Shown piece by piece: positions 1-8,517 of a stretch of 64,000 bases of DNA. This stretch comes from Lachnospiraceae bacterium (lineage in GTDB: Bacteria; Bacillota; Clostridia; Lachnospirales; Lachnospiraceae): assembly GCA_016291655.1 (NCBI GenBank), contig JAEEYF010000022.1:1-64000 (forward strand), given 5' to 3'. The position numbers and the translations under genes were made by a program. The stretch's first letter is position 1. Every line of letters begins with the position of its first letter. The notes beneath the pieces are model-generated. The model saw only the letters and a program-made list of their open reading frames with translations. It made no database searches and was not told the DNA's origin.

Positions 1-50
1 CCCCTAGTTACCTTCAGCAAGTAACTAGGGGGCTCCTTTTGTTTTTCGGT
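1..50. terminator. Perfect inverted repeat, probable intrinsic terminator
   Basis: An 11-bp perfect stem (1-11 with 21-31, CCCCTAGTTAC and its complement) closes a 9-nt loop and is followed on the plus strand by a T-rich run near 36-46. It may end a plus-strand gene lying left of the window, or the minus-strand small gene ending at 72; the sequence beyond position 1 would decide. Confidence 0.6.
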
Positions 51-71
51 TTAACAAGTTACGGAAAATGC

Positions 72-272
72 CTATCCGTCCACTTCCACTATCTCAAAAT
101 CTGCTCTGTAGAGTTCCTTTATACTCGGATCGTCACATGAATCATAGAGATCCCTTCGGTTCTTCCGTAGGTACTCAGTATAACGTTCAGCTCCGGCTCT
201 CGTATCAAATATGACATCCTCTTCCTGAACAGATCCGTCAAAATCTGTCATTAAAACCTTATATTTTTTCAT
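72..272 (-). CDS. Small hypothetical protein (66 aa)
   Basis: No family is recognised. The ATG at 272 is chosen because AAGGAGG sits about 6 nt upstream (near 278-284); a longer reading from 323 is possible but has no better ribosome site. The product begins MKKYKVLMTDFDGS and is charged, with no signal peptide or membrane segment. The 'DFDGS' near the start resembles the nucleophile motif of HAD phosphatases, but the protein is far too short for that fold, so this is probably chance. It lies downstream of tRNA-Trp on the same strand, a common place for mobile cargo, and may be accessory. Function unknown. Confidence 0.6.
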   Translation of the reverse strand: MKKYKVLMTDFDGSVQEEDVIFDTRAGAERYTEYLRKNRRDLYDSCDDPSIKELYRADFEIVEVDG

Positions 273-362
273 AGCAGCCTCCTTGATCATCTTATTCTCC
301 AAAAATGGAAGAGATCCAGCCATCTCCTTTCTTAATTATATCAAGTTTTTAGCTGTTTTAAA

Positions 363-383
363 GTGGTACCCTCAGTGGTACCC
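363..383. repeat. Two direct copies of GTGGTACCC
   Basis: GTGGTACCC occurs at 363-371 and again at 375-383, a 12-bp period, between the tRNA-Trp terminator and the small ORF. Each copy contains the palindrome GGTACC. Spaced short direct repeats beside a tRNA 3' end can be integrase arm or attachment sequences; here no integrase is visible, so this is only a suggestion. Confidence 0.4.
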
Positions 384-392
384 CGCTACCAG

Positions 393-427
393 TTAAAAAA
401 ATAGAAGCCCTGAAAACTCAAGGCTTC
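393..427 (-). terminator. Intrinsic terminator of tRNA-Trp
   Basis: Read on the minus strand, GAAGCC (427-422) and GGCTTC (409-404) form a stem with a 12-nt loop, followed by TATTTTTTT. It starts a few bases after the tRNA discriminator base. Confidence 0.85.
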
Positions 428-431
428 CGAG

Positions 432-502
432 CAGGGGACGAGAGAATCGAACTCCCACCAAAAGTTTTGGAGACTCCTATCATACCATTTGACCAGTCCC
501 CT
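432..502 (-). tRNA. tRNA-Trp (anticodon CCA)
   Basis: A 71-nt cloverleaf folds by eye: acceptor AGGGGAC with GTCCCCT (7 of 7 pairs), D stem GTCA/TGAT, anticodon stem GGAGT/ACTTT around loop CTCCAAA (anticodon CCA), variable loop TGGT, T stem GGGAG/CTCTC with TTCGATT, and discriminator G at 432. The 3' CCA is not encoded. It has its own promoter (520-548) and terminator (393-427), so it is a single-gene unit. Confidence 0.95.
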
Positions 503-519
503 TTGACTGCTACCGCACT

Positions 520-548
520 AATTTACTACGATTTCGCCCATTTGTCAA
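520..548 (-). promoter_or_regulatory. Sigma-A type promoter of tRNA-Trp
   Basis: On the minus strand a perfect -35 TTGACA (548-543) is followed after 17 nt by TAAATT (525-520), placing the start about 10 nt before the mature tRNA 5' end at 502. Confidence 0.85.
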
Positions 549-595
549 CCCTGATTTTTGTTGCAGGTTGATTTTCTTATCCGGCAGGTTACAGT

Positions 596-1963
596 TCACG
601 CAAGTTCGCGTATATTCCCCACCTCGATCAGCTTTACATCGTCGGGCAGGGACAGTTCATCCCGCATTCTTTTCGTAGCTCCTTTGGGAATGATGCACTT
701 CTTATAGCCCATTTTTACCGCCTCGCGTATTCTCTGCTGGATCATGGATACGCTTCTGACCTCGCCTGTTAGTCCCACTTCGCCGAAGACGATGGTTTCT
801 TCTCCGACAGGCTTGTTTCTGAAACTGGACAGGAGAGCAAGAATGATTGCCAGATCCAGCCCCGGCTCATTAATCTTCATTCCGCCCGCAACATTCACGT
901 AGGCATCACAACCCGCAAGTGAGATCCCCAGTCTTTTTTCCATTACTGCCATGAGCAGACTCACACGGTTGTAATCCGTTCCCGCAGCTGTCCTTCTCGC
1001 CATTTGATAATTTGTCTGGCAAACCAATGCCTGCACCTCAACCAATATCGGCCTCGTGCCTTCCATAACACAGGTTACGACACTTCCGGGTTCATCTGTG
1101 GGCCGCCCTTCAAGCATATACTGTGAGGGGTTGGTCACTTCTTTAAGCCCGGTGCCGGTCATTTCAAATACACCGATCTCATTGGTAGAACCAAACCTGT
1201 TCTTTACGGCACGCAAAACGCGGTAAACCGCGGAATTGTCACCCTCAAAATACAGCACAGTATCAACCATATGCTCCAGCATCCTGGGACCTGCAACAGT
1301 ACCTTCCTTAGTCACATGTCCTATGATGAAGATCGATATTCCGTTGTCCTTGGCGAGACGCAAAAGTGAAGCGGTTGCTTCCCTGACCTGTCCCACAGAT
1401 CCGGGTGCTGATTCAACCTCGTCCCTGAACATGGTCTGTATGGAATCGATGATCACGATCTCCGGTTTTGTGTCCAGTACGATCGACTCTATGTCATTCA
1501 GATTCGTTTCCGCAAGGAACAATGTAGTGTCGGAAAAGCTCCCCAGTCTGTCAGCACGAAGCTTTGTCTGTTCGGCGGATTCCTCTCCTGAAATGTACAG
1601 GATGGAATGTTCCTTTAGCATATGACACATCTGCAATAAAAGAGTAGATTTTCCTATACCCGGATCTCCACCCACAAGCACCAACGATCCCTTTACGATC
1701 CCGCCCCCGAGGACGCGATCCAGCTCCGGAAGGCCTGTTTTGATCCTTTCCTGCTTCTCCGGAGATATAGCGGAAAACGGTTTTGGCGTTTGAAGCGGTG
1801 CAAGTGTCCTTCGACGCGCTGCTCCCACGCTTCCCGTGCGTTTGTCTTCGGGCGCTTCCACGCATGTATTAAATTTTCTGCAGGAAGGGCAGTTTCCGAA
1901 CCATTTTGCAGATTCAAATCCGCATTCCGAACAGAAGAACCTGATCTTATCTTTTGTTGCCAT
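596..1963 (-). CDS. radA: DNA repair protein RadA (Sms)
   Basis: RadA is a RecA-like, DnaB-like ATPase that drives branch migration during recombination repair and transformation. The start at 1963 has AAGGGG upstream and gives the usual beginning MATKDK with the four-cysteine zinc finger (C11, C14, C25, C28). Walker A GGDPGIGKS is at about 98-106, Walker B-like IVIIDS near 169-174, and the family signature KNRFG at 254-258; the C-terminal third is the Lon-protease-like domain. Length 455 aa is normal. In many Firmicutes radA sits beside clpC; here only one small gene separates them. Confidence 0.97.
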   Translation of the reverse strand: MATKDKIRFFCSECGFESAKWFGNCPSCRKFNTCVEAPEDKRTGSVGAARRRTLAPLQTPKPFSAISPEKQERIKTGLPELDRVLGGGIVKGSLVLVGGDPGIGKSTLLLQMCHMLKEHSILYISGEESAEQTKLRADRLGSFSDTTLFLAETNLNDIESIVLDTKPEIVIIDSIQTMFRDEVESAPGSVGQVREATASLLRLAKDNGISIFIIGHVTKEGTVAGPRMLEHMVDTVLYFEGDNSAVYRVLRAVKNRFGSTNEIGVFEMTGTGLKEVTNPSQYMLEGRPTDEPGSVVTCVMEGTRPILVEVQALVCQTNYQMARRTAAGTDYNRVSLLMAVMEKRLGISLAGCDAYVNVAGGMKINEPGLDLAIILALLSSFRNKPVGEETIVFGEVGLTGEVRSVSMIQQRIREAVKMGYKKCIIPKGATKRMRDELSLPDDVKLIEVGNIRELA

Positions 1964-1991
1964 ATGAACCCCTTTCTTTGAACACACCTAT

Positions 1992-2024
1992 AATACAACA
2001 AAAGGGATTGCTTTCGCAATCCCT
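1992..2024 (-). terminator. Intrinsic terminator after the 134-aa gene
   Basis: AGGGATTGC and GCAATCCCT (2003-2011 with 2016-2024) form a 9-bp stem around TTTC; on the minus strand TTTTGTTGT follows. Confidence 0.8.
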
Positions 2025-2033
2025 GTGTAAGTC

Positions 2034-2438
2034 TTATATTCTTTCTATAACAACTTCCTGAGGTTCTCCCGGAACAAGATCTACCGCAAGGATCAGCTTT
2101 CCGCCGATGTTGGTAGCCATCTTTCCGATATCGTTTCCTCCGACTGACACCTTATACTCAGTGTCATCTTCAAGTCCCAAGGTGATCTGCGTGTTTCCGT
2201 CACCTTCCACGTTGAAACTCACAATATTGTTTTTGCACTTCAGGCCTTCAACGCTTGTTCCCGGCTCAGACTCATAAACAAAAATCTCATTTTTCTCGAG
2301 CTTGGTCAGCTCCTTAAAAGTCTTCACCTTGTACACATCGCCCATAAAAGCAAAGTCGGAAAGCTTTGACTTCTCAGCCAATGTGTAATCGCCAAACCCT
2401 ATGCTTCCGTCTTTTGCGGTACGAATCAATTCTGCCAT
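2034..2438 (-). CDS. Conserved small protein, 'endosialidase'-named family (134 aa)
   Basis: From memory, close relatives in Lachnospiraceae carry the automatic name 'endosialidase', but nothing here supports a sialidase: no signal peptide, no Asp-boxes, and a length far too short. The protein starts MAELIRTAKDGSIGFGDY, is acidic, and looks beta-rich with two similar halves, ending in a sheet-like segment (GGKLILAVDL). It is probably cytoplasmic. AAGGAGG lies about 15 nt before the ATG, which is unusually far. Gene and terminator form a monocistronic unit between clpC and radA. Function unknown. Confidence 0.75.
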   Translation of the reverse strand: MAELIRTAKDGSIGFGDYTLAEKSKLSDFAFMGDVYKVKTFKELTKLEKNEIFVYESEPGTSVEGLKCKNNIVSFNVEGDGNTQITLGLEDDTEYKVSVGGNDIGKMATNIGGKLILAVDLVPGEPQEVVIERI

Positions 2439-2530
2439 GGTGTGTTTCTTTGTCCTCCTTAAGGGATGAAATCTGCCATCATTATATCAAAAACCCTTCG
2501 TTTTGCAAGTTAAGGATTTCTAAAAAATGA

Positions 2531-5002
2531 TCACTTTACTTCCGCTCTAAGCTTGCCGTCTTTAACATCAAGAGCAATGCTCTTTATTTTTTTGTTTTTA
2601 AGAAATTCTTCGGCAAGAAAATCCTCGATCTCACTCTGGACCGCCCGCCTGATGGGTCTCGCTCCGAATTTTTCGTCATAACCTTTTTCAAGGATATAGG
2701 AGACGACCTCATCGGAATAAGTAACCGCTGCCCCCATCTGTTCACGGCATCTTTTCATAACGATGTCCAGCTGCATTCTTGCAATGTCCGCAAGGTTTTC
2801 CTTTGTAAGCGCTCTGAATACGATGATCTCATCGATCCTGTTAAGGAACTCCGGTTTAAAGATGTTCTTGATCTCTTCGTTTATGCCTTCCTTCATTCGC
2901 TCGTAGGTTGCCGTGGCATCGTTTCCGCCGACAAAGCCCAGATGCTTGGGAGACATTATCGCCTGAGCTCCCGCATTGGATGTCATGATGATGATTGAAT
3001 TCTTAAAGCTGATCTTTCTTCCCTGCGCATCTGTAATATGTCCGTCTTCGAGCACCTGTAAAAGGATGTTGAATACATCCGGATGAGCCTTTTCCAACTC
3101 GTCAAAAAGCACTACGGAATAGGGTTTCCTTCTGATCTGCTCCGAAAGCTGGCCGCCTTCTTCATAGCCCACATAACCCGGAGGCGATCCGATGAATTTG
3201 GATACGCTGTGTTTCTCCATATATTCGGACATATCAACCCTGATCATCGCATTTTCATCGCCAAACATAGCTTCTGCCAGTGCTTTGGACAATTCGGTTT
3301 TTCCTACACCGGTTGGTCCGAGGAAAAGGAAGGAACCGATAGGCCTGTTTGGGTCCTTGAGTCCGACTCTGCTTCTTCTTATGGCTTTTGTGATCGCTTC
3401 TACCGCCTCTCTCTGCCCCTTTACTCTCTTTTCAAGTATTTCGGGCATCTTCAGCAGCTTTTCGCTTTCCTCCTCCACCAATCTCTCAAGAGGAATGCCT
3501 GTCCAAAGGGCGATGATCTTTTCGATATGCCTTTTCTTGAGTTCCTTTTTTGCGCCCCTTTTGGGTCTTATCACCGAAATGTCCAGCAGCTTTTTTTCGA
3601 TCTTATCGATCTCGTCTTTTAGCTCCTTTGCATCCTTCAGCTTGTTTTTAACGATGGCGGTCTCAAGCTCCTTTTTAAGCTCCGCGGCCCTGAGTTTCAG
3701 TTCCGCTATATCGTTTGACTTTTTGTCCCCGTCAAGATGTAACCGCGACGCAGCCTCATCCATCGCATCGATGGCTTTATCGGGCAGGAAACGATCGTTC
3801 ACATACCTTGCGCTCAGATTTGCGCAGGCCTCGATCGCTTCGTCACTTATCTTAACGCTGTGATGTTCCTCGTAAACCGGTCTCAAGCCCTTGAGTATTT
3901 CTATGGTTTCCTCTGCAGTAGGCTCTTCCACCGTAATCGGCTGGAATCTTCTTTCCAGCGCAGCATCCTTTTCGATGTACTTTCTGTATTCCTTGAGGGT
4001 AGTTGCACCCACCATTTGAAGTTCGCCCCTGGCCAACGCGGGCTTCAGGATGTTTGCCGCATCCATGGATCCCTGAGCATCGCCGGCTCCTATGATCGTA
4101 TGCAATTCGTCAACGAAGAGAATAATGGTCGGATCGTGGCTGACTTCGTCTATGACCTTCTTGATCCTTTCCTCAAATTCTCCTCTGTATTTGGTCCCGG
4201 CCACCATTGCAGAGATGTCGAGAGAGAGTATCCTTTTGTTCTTCATGAGTTCCGGAACTTTTTTATCCGCAATGCGCATAGCAAGTCCTTCAAGAACCGA
4301 GGTCTTTCCTACGCCGGGTTCACCCACGAGGCAGGGATTGTTCTTTGTTCTTCTGCAGAGCACCTGTATCAGTCTGTCTATCTCTTTATCGCGGCCTATG
4401 CACGGATCCAGTTCACCGTCCTGCGCCATACGGGTAATGTCTCTCGCAAAATTCTCGGTATAGCTTTCGGCTGCGTCCGAACCTTTTTTGAGTCTTGCCA
4501 TTGCCGTAGCGTAGTGCATTCTGCCCGTTGCTGCATCGAAACCCATGGTCATTACACAATCTGCATATATCTTCTGGACATTCGCTTCAAGTGTGTTCAA
4601 AATCCTGAATGCCATGCAGTCATCAGTCCTGACGAGCGCCATAAGGATATGCTCGGTTCCCGCCAAAGTCTGCCTGTATTCTGAGGCAATATCCGTCGCT
4701 GTTCTCAAAACCGCCGCAGCTGCGGGTGTAAAGCTGTCCAAGCCATTCAGCCCCTTTGCTTCATCAAACATGATGAACTTCTTGGCAGTCCTCAATATGT
4801 CCTGAACCATCACACTGTTCTGTTTAAGGACCTCATAAGCTGTACAGGGACTCTCCGCAAGTGAATACAGCAAATGCTCCGACCCTATATAACCCGATCC
4901 GATCCTATCTGCGACACCATACGCATGAGCGATCACAGCTTTTGCCTGTTTCGAAAATTTGTTGTCGTATAAGTCGACCCCATTTAAAGATATAATATTC
5001 AT
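2531..5002 (-). CDS. clpC: ATP-dependent Clp protease ATPase ClpC
   Basis: ClpC is the Hsp100 unfoldase that feeds substrates to ClpP. The start at 5002 follows GGAGGAAC and yields 823 aa. Order of domains: Clp_N double repeat (about 1-150), AAA-1 with Walker A GEPGVGKT at 227-234, a middle domain containing a UVR-like coiled coil (AELKLRAAELKKELE region), AAA-2 with GPTGVGKT, and the D2-small domain at the end. The UVR-type middle domain fits ClpC rather than ClpB or ClpA. No ctsR or mcsAB genes accompany it, so the usual Bacillus-type operon is absent here. Confidence 0.95.
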   Translation of the reverse strand: MNIISLNGVDLYDNKFSKQAKAVIAHAYGVADRIGSGYIGSEHLLYSLAESPCTAYEVLKQNSVMVQDILRTAKKFIMFDEAKGLNGLDSFTPAAAAVLRTATDIASEYRQTLAGTEHILMALVRTDDCMAFRILNTLEANVQKIYADCVMTMGFDAATGRMHYATAMARLKKGSDAAESYTENFARDITRMAQDGELDPCIGRDKEIDRLIQVLCRRTKNNPCLVGEPGVGKTSVLEGLAMRIADKKVPELMKNKRILSLDISAMVAGTKYRGEFEERIKKVIDEVSHDPTIILFVDELHTIIGAGDAQGSMDAANILKPALARGELQMVGATTLKEYRKYIEKDAALERRFQPITVEEPTAEETIEILKGLRPVYEEHHSVKISDEAIEACANLSARYVNDRFLPDKAIDAMDEAASRLHLDGDKKSNDIAELKLRAAELKKELETAIVKNKLKDAKELKDEIDKIEKKLLDISVIRPKRGAKKELKKRHIEKIIALWTGIPLERLVEEESEKLLKMPEILEKRVKGQREAVEAITKAIRRSRVGLKDPNRPIGSFLFLGPTGVGKTELSKALAEAMFGDENAMIRVDMSEYMEKHSVSKFIGSPPGYVGYEEGGQLSEQIRRKPYSVVLFDELEKAHPDVFNILLQVLEDGHITDAQGRKISFKNSIIIMTSNAGAQAIMSPKHLGFVGGNDATATYERMKEGINEEIKNIFKPEFLNRIDEIIVFRALTKENLADIARMQLDIVMKRCREQMGAAVTYSDEVVSYILEKGYDEKFGARPIRRAVQSEIEDFLAEEFLKNKKIKSIALDVKDGKLRAEVK

Positions 5003-5050
5003 TGTTCCTCCGTGCCCGGGCGGATCTGCTCCTCCGCAGGCAGCTTTCAT

Positions 5051-5088
5051 TAGCAAAATCAAGCGTGAAAACAGTTTTCACGCTTGAT
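5051..5088 (-). terminator. Intrinsic terminator of the SH3/glucosaminidase gene
   Basis: A 14-bp perfect stem (5058-5071 with 5075-5088) with a 3-nt loop lies just downstream of the stop at 5099 on the minus strand; the following TTTTG tract is short. Confidence 0.75.
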
Positions 5089-5098
5089 CGTTTAACTA

Positions 5099-8000
5099 TT
5101 ATTTCTTTGATGCATGAATCTTATAAGTTCTCACATCTCCGTTTTCAGCCGTTACCTTGACATTGAAAACATCGCTGTTTGAGCTGACCACAACGATCCC
5201 GTTTCCTCCGATCGTCGCTTTGTCACTTACCGCTGTTGCCACGATCTGAAGGATGTTATTTCCTTCCGTGGTAGTAATGTAATAATCGGTTTCGTTGATA
5301 GTATCGAACTCAGGTGAAAGCGTAAGCTTTTCCCCGTTCATATCATATACTTCCAGCTTGGAAAGGTAGTTGTTCCGATTTCCCTTGGTTTCCGGCTTAT
5401 CGGCATTTTCCTCCGGCATATTCTCATAGACAGGTATTCTGAAGAATACGGTTGCATCCGGATCGGAATAACCCTTGGCCATCTTGGCAGCCTCTGCCTT
5501 CGGTGCTTCTATGTTTGCCATATATTGATGACTGAAGGTGTTGTTTTCGGTCACATTAAACTTCTGCAGATAGATCGTATCCTGTCCTCTGGATATGTAC
5601 TGCTGTCCGATTATATATGCACCGCCTACGATAGCTCGGTACTGGTTGTTCCAGGGGATCAGAGATGCATCGTTATACGCATCGTTGTTTGCCAGACCGT
5701 TCTTTGCATACTTCAATCCGTTAATGATCGCGCCGCCGGCTGCGGTGGAGTGATATGCTCCTATATTATAGAAGTTGTAGTAGCCGGTATAACCGGTCAC
5801 TGTTCCGGACACGCTGTTTGAATAGGTGCTTGTTCCGGTAACAACCTCCTGTCTTACTCTCGTAACCAAATGATAAGGGCTGATACCCGAATACTCCGCT
5901 GCCTCGATAAATGCCTGAGCATAGGAGATGGTTCTTGATCTTCCGTAATCATCCGTATAGGTGAAAGTATTCTTATAGAACGGAGTGTTCTTCAGTAATT
6001 CTTCAACCTGATCGGTGCTCTGGTATTTATCCTTGTAGGTCAGGGTCTCAAACATGAAAACGCCTGAAGGATCCAGGAAATTTCTGGGATCAAGATAGTA
6101 TTCGTCAGCTTCTTTCGAGGCGGTAACCCATGAAGGTCCGTCATATACAATATACTTGTCTTCCAGCGGATCATATGCTCCCGCTTCGGTTGAAAGCATT
6201 CCGGATGCGGAAGTTGAGGGGATCAGGTTGATTCCGGGCTTGCTTTCCTGCTCGATCAGTGTGTCCCATTCAATTCCGGTAATATATGCTTCAAATATCC
6301 AGTTGGGATGCAATCCGTGAAGTTCCAGCAAAGGTCCGATGTAATCCGAAGGGAATCCCGCTTCCTCCATCATCTCGATAAATACATCGGGAGAAAGATC
6401 CTTCATATTATCGGGGATGGGAGTAGGCGTAACTTTTACTCTTGCTTCGTCGGCCGTAAAGGTATAAATGTCACTGTCCTTAACGTAACCCAGCAGGACT
6501 TCATTGTTATATACAAATCTTACATGACGGAATGTTCCGTCTCTGTCCGTGTAGAGGTCATATAAGGAAAGACTTGTGCTTGAGTCTATTACAACGGGAT
6601 CTCCGAACTTGTCCGTAACTGCCTCGTCATTTAACCATGGCTTTGCGCTCACGATCAGTTCAAGGTCGTTCTTCAATGCACCGTAGCCTGTATGATGCTT
6701 TTCAACAAAGTTTAAAGGATATCCGTCTTTTGCATCATAGGTATAGGGCGTCGGGAAAGCCGAAGGTCTCGGTGTTGATGTCGGTCTTTTTGTAGGATCG
6801 GGATTCGTTGATTGCTTCGGTGTAGGAGTAGGGGCTGAGGTGGGTCCGGGCGTGGGGGTGGGTGATGTTTTTATCAGATTACCGCCAACAAGATCCACTT
6901 CGGTACAAATGACATAGCCTGTCGTTCCGTCTCCGACTCTGACCTTAAACCACTTTTCTCCGCCTGCAGTGCTTTCTTCAACAAGAAGAACCTTGTCGCC
7001 TTCGGTAAAGCCTACAACCGTTCCGGAATCACTGATTGCCAGTCCCGATGATCCGCTGGGACGTTCCTTCAACATTGTTCCGGTCTTTTTGATCGTACCG
7101 TAAACTTCTCCGTCGTAGTCCAGTACAATGTATTCAGCGGAGGAATAACCCGTGATCACCTTTCCGGAGATCTTAACCGCAATCTTGTACCAATAGCCCG
7201 CTTCGGTGCTAACTCTTTCAAGAATGATGACTCTTGTGTTCTGACTGATCTTTGTAAGGGATTTTCCGCTTACCGATGCCTTGTCACGAACATTCAGCCT
7301 GTCTGCATTTACCGATCCGCCGTAGTAAAGACTTCCTCTTTCGGAAGCGGGGATCTCATAATACCTTATTATACTGTCATATGATGCATTTCCCGAACCA
7401 TTGTCGGTTGTTGCGGTATCAGTCGTGCCGCTATCTGTCAAAATATAATCGCTTAAAACATATCCTATGTTATCCGCGCCGTTCTTTCTGTAAGAGATCT
7501 TATACCACCATGTTCCGTCGGAAGCTTTTTCCGCAGCAAGGACCGTAACCTTCTCGCCTGAAGGAAGGATGGTCTTTCTTGTTGCTGCCGTACCTGCTGC
7601 TTCACGCACATTCAAAGCATCCGCAAATACTTTTCCTTCAAACGGGAAACCGCTTGTTTTGAGTGTAGCCGTAACCGATGAAGTGCTCTGCGATGTAGAG
7701 GAAGTATGTACCTGAACGGCAATATAGGATGCACTTGCTGTACCTGTACAGGTTTTTCCGTTCTTTGTATAGCTGATGGTGTACCAGTAAGCACCCGTGC
7801 TCGACTTTTTAACTCCGGTAACCGTAACCTTGGCACCGTCTTTAAGGCTGTCGATAACGGTATAGCTTGTTCCCGCTCCGTCACGAATGTTTAATGTCGT
7901 TGCAGCAACCCAGCCATCGTAAGGGAATCCGCTTGTCATAACGGCAAGAGTCGTTCCCTGTGGGATCTTGGCCGCTCCCGCATTACTGATGGGAGTAGGT

Positions 8001-8359
8001 GTTATAGCCGGCTTTCCTGTGGGAATGGTTCCCGTTACTGTAATAAAATCCTTGGCAACATAACCGTTGATCGTTGTTCCCTCAAAGCCTGCAGTAATAT
8101 AATACCATCCGTCTTCCTCCCAGGAAACTGCGACGTAATCGCCCTGCATGAGACGTATCTGCGTATCATTCAGTTTTTTGATGTTGTATCCGGAGCCGGG
8201 TCCTTCGCGAACAAAAAGCGCCGATGCCTTAACAGTTCCGGTCACGGCAGCGTCTGCCCTGGTTTCCTTTATCAAAAACAAAGATACCAGTATAATGACC
8301 GGTGCAAGCAAAAGCACCGACTTAATAATTCTCCACATATTGATGGTATTTCTTTCCAT
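5099..8359 (-). CDS. Secreted SH3-repeat N-acetylglucosaminidase (autolysin-like)
   Basis: This 1086-aa protein probably cleaves peptidoglycan outside the cell. It has an N-terminal membrane or signal segment (about 12-34), about five SH3b domains (roughly 40-110, 145-215, 240-310, 345-412, 420-490), a Thr/Pro linker (about 497-541), a further SH3-like stretch, a glucosaminidase-type catalytic domain (about 670-950) with the likely catalytic Glu in RVRQE, and a C-terminal cadherin-like beta-sandwich domain (about 990-1086). GAAAGG precedes the ATG at 8359. It is monocistronic, with its own terminator. The exact cleavage specificity cannot be read from sequence; LytG-like exo- or endo-glucosaminidase is the best guess. 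Confidence 0.88.
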   Translation of the reverse strand: MERNTINMWRIIKSVLLLAPVIILVSLFLIKETRADAAVTGTVKASALFVREGPGSGYNIKKLNDTQIRLMQGDYVAVSWEEDGWYYITAGFEGTTINGYVAKDFITVTGTIPTGKPAITPTPISNAGAAKIPQGTTLAVMTSGFPYDGWVAATTLNIRDGAGTSYTVIDSLKDGAKVTVTGVKKSSTGAYWYTISYTKNGKTCTGTASASYIAVQVHTSSTSQSTSSVTATLKTSGFPFEGKVFADALNVREAAGTAATRKTILPSGEKVTVLAAEKASDGTWWYKISYRKNGADNIGYVLSDYILTDSGTTDTATTDNGSGNASYDSIIRYYEIPASERGSLYYGGSVNADRLNVRDKASVSGKSLTKISQNTRVIILERVSTEAGYWYKIAVKISGKVITGYSSAEYIVLDYDGEVYGTIKKTGTMLKERPSGSSGLAISDSGTVVGFTEGDKVLLVEESTAGGEKWFKVRVGDGTTGYVICTEVDLVGGNLIKTSPTPTPGPTSAPTPTPKQSTNPDPTKRPTSTPRPSAFPTPYTYDAKDGYPLNFVEKHHTGYGALKNDLELIVSAKPWLNDEAVTDKFGDPVVIDSSTSLSLYDLYTDRDGTFRHVRFVYNNEVLLGYVKDSDIYTFTADEARVKVTPTPIPDNMKDLSPDVFIEMMEEAGFPSDYIGPLLELHGLHPNWIFEAYITGIEWDTLIEQESKPGINLIPSTSASGMLSTEAGAYDPLEDKYIVYDGPSWVTASKEADEYYLDPRNFLDPSGVFMFETLTYKDKYQSTDQVEELLKNTPFYKNTFTYTDDYGRSRTISYAQAFIEAAEYSGISPYHLVTRVRQEVVTGTSTYSNSVSGTVTGYTGYYNFYNIGAYHSTAAGGAIINGLKYAKNGLANNDAYNDASLIPWNNQYRAIVGGAYIIGQQYISRGQDTIYLQKFNVTENNTFSHQYMANIEAPKAEAAKMAKGYSDPDATVFFRIPVYENMPEENADKPETKGNRNNYLSKLEVYDMNGEKLTLSPEFDTINETDYYITTTEGNNILQIVATAVSDKATIGGNGIVVVSSNSDVFNVKVTAENGDVRTYKIHASKK

Positions 8360-8517
8360 ATGAGTAACCTTTCACCTTTGATCTCTTGTTCAGCCATCAG
8401 TTGCGCTTTACATGCATATACACGATAGGGCAAAAAACGCCTCTTTCCGATCCTGCATATACAAAGTCAAGTATACTACATTGGAATGAATTATGCCATA
8501 TTTTGGTTCAAATTTTT

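Noticed and set aside
3860..4684. 274-codon plus-strand frame opposite clpC
   Set aside because: Antisense shadow of the AAA-1 region; Cys/His/Phe-rich composition without domains.
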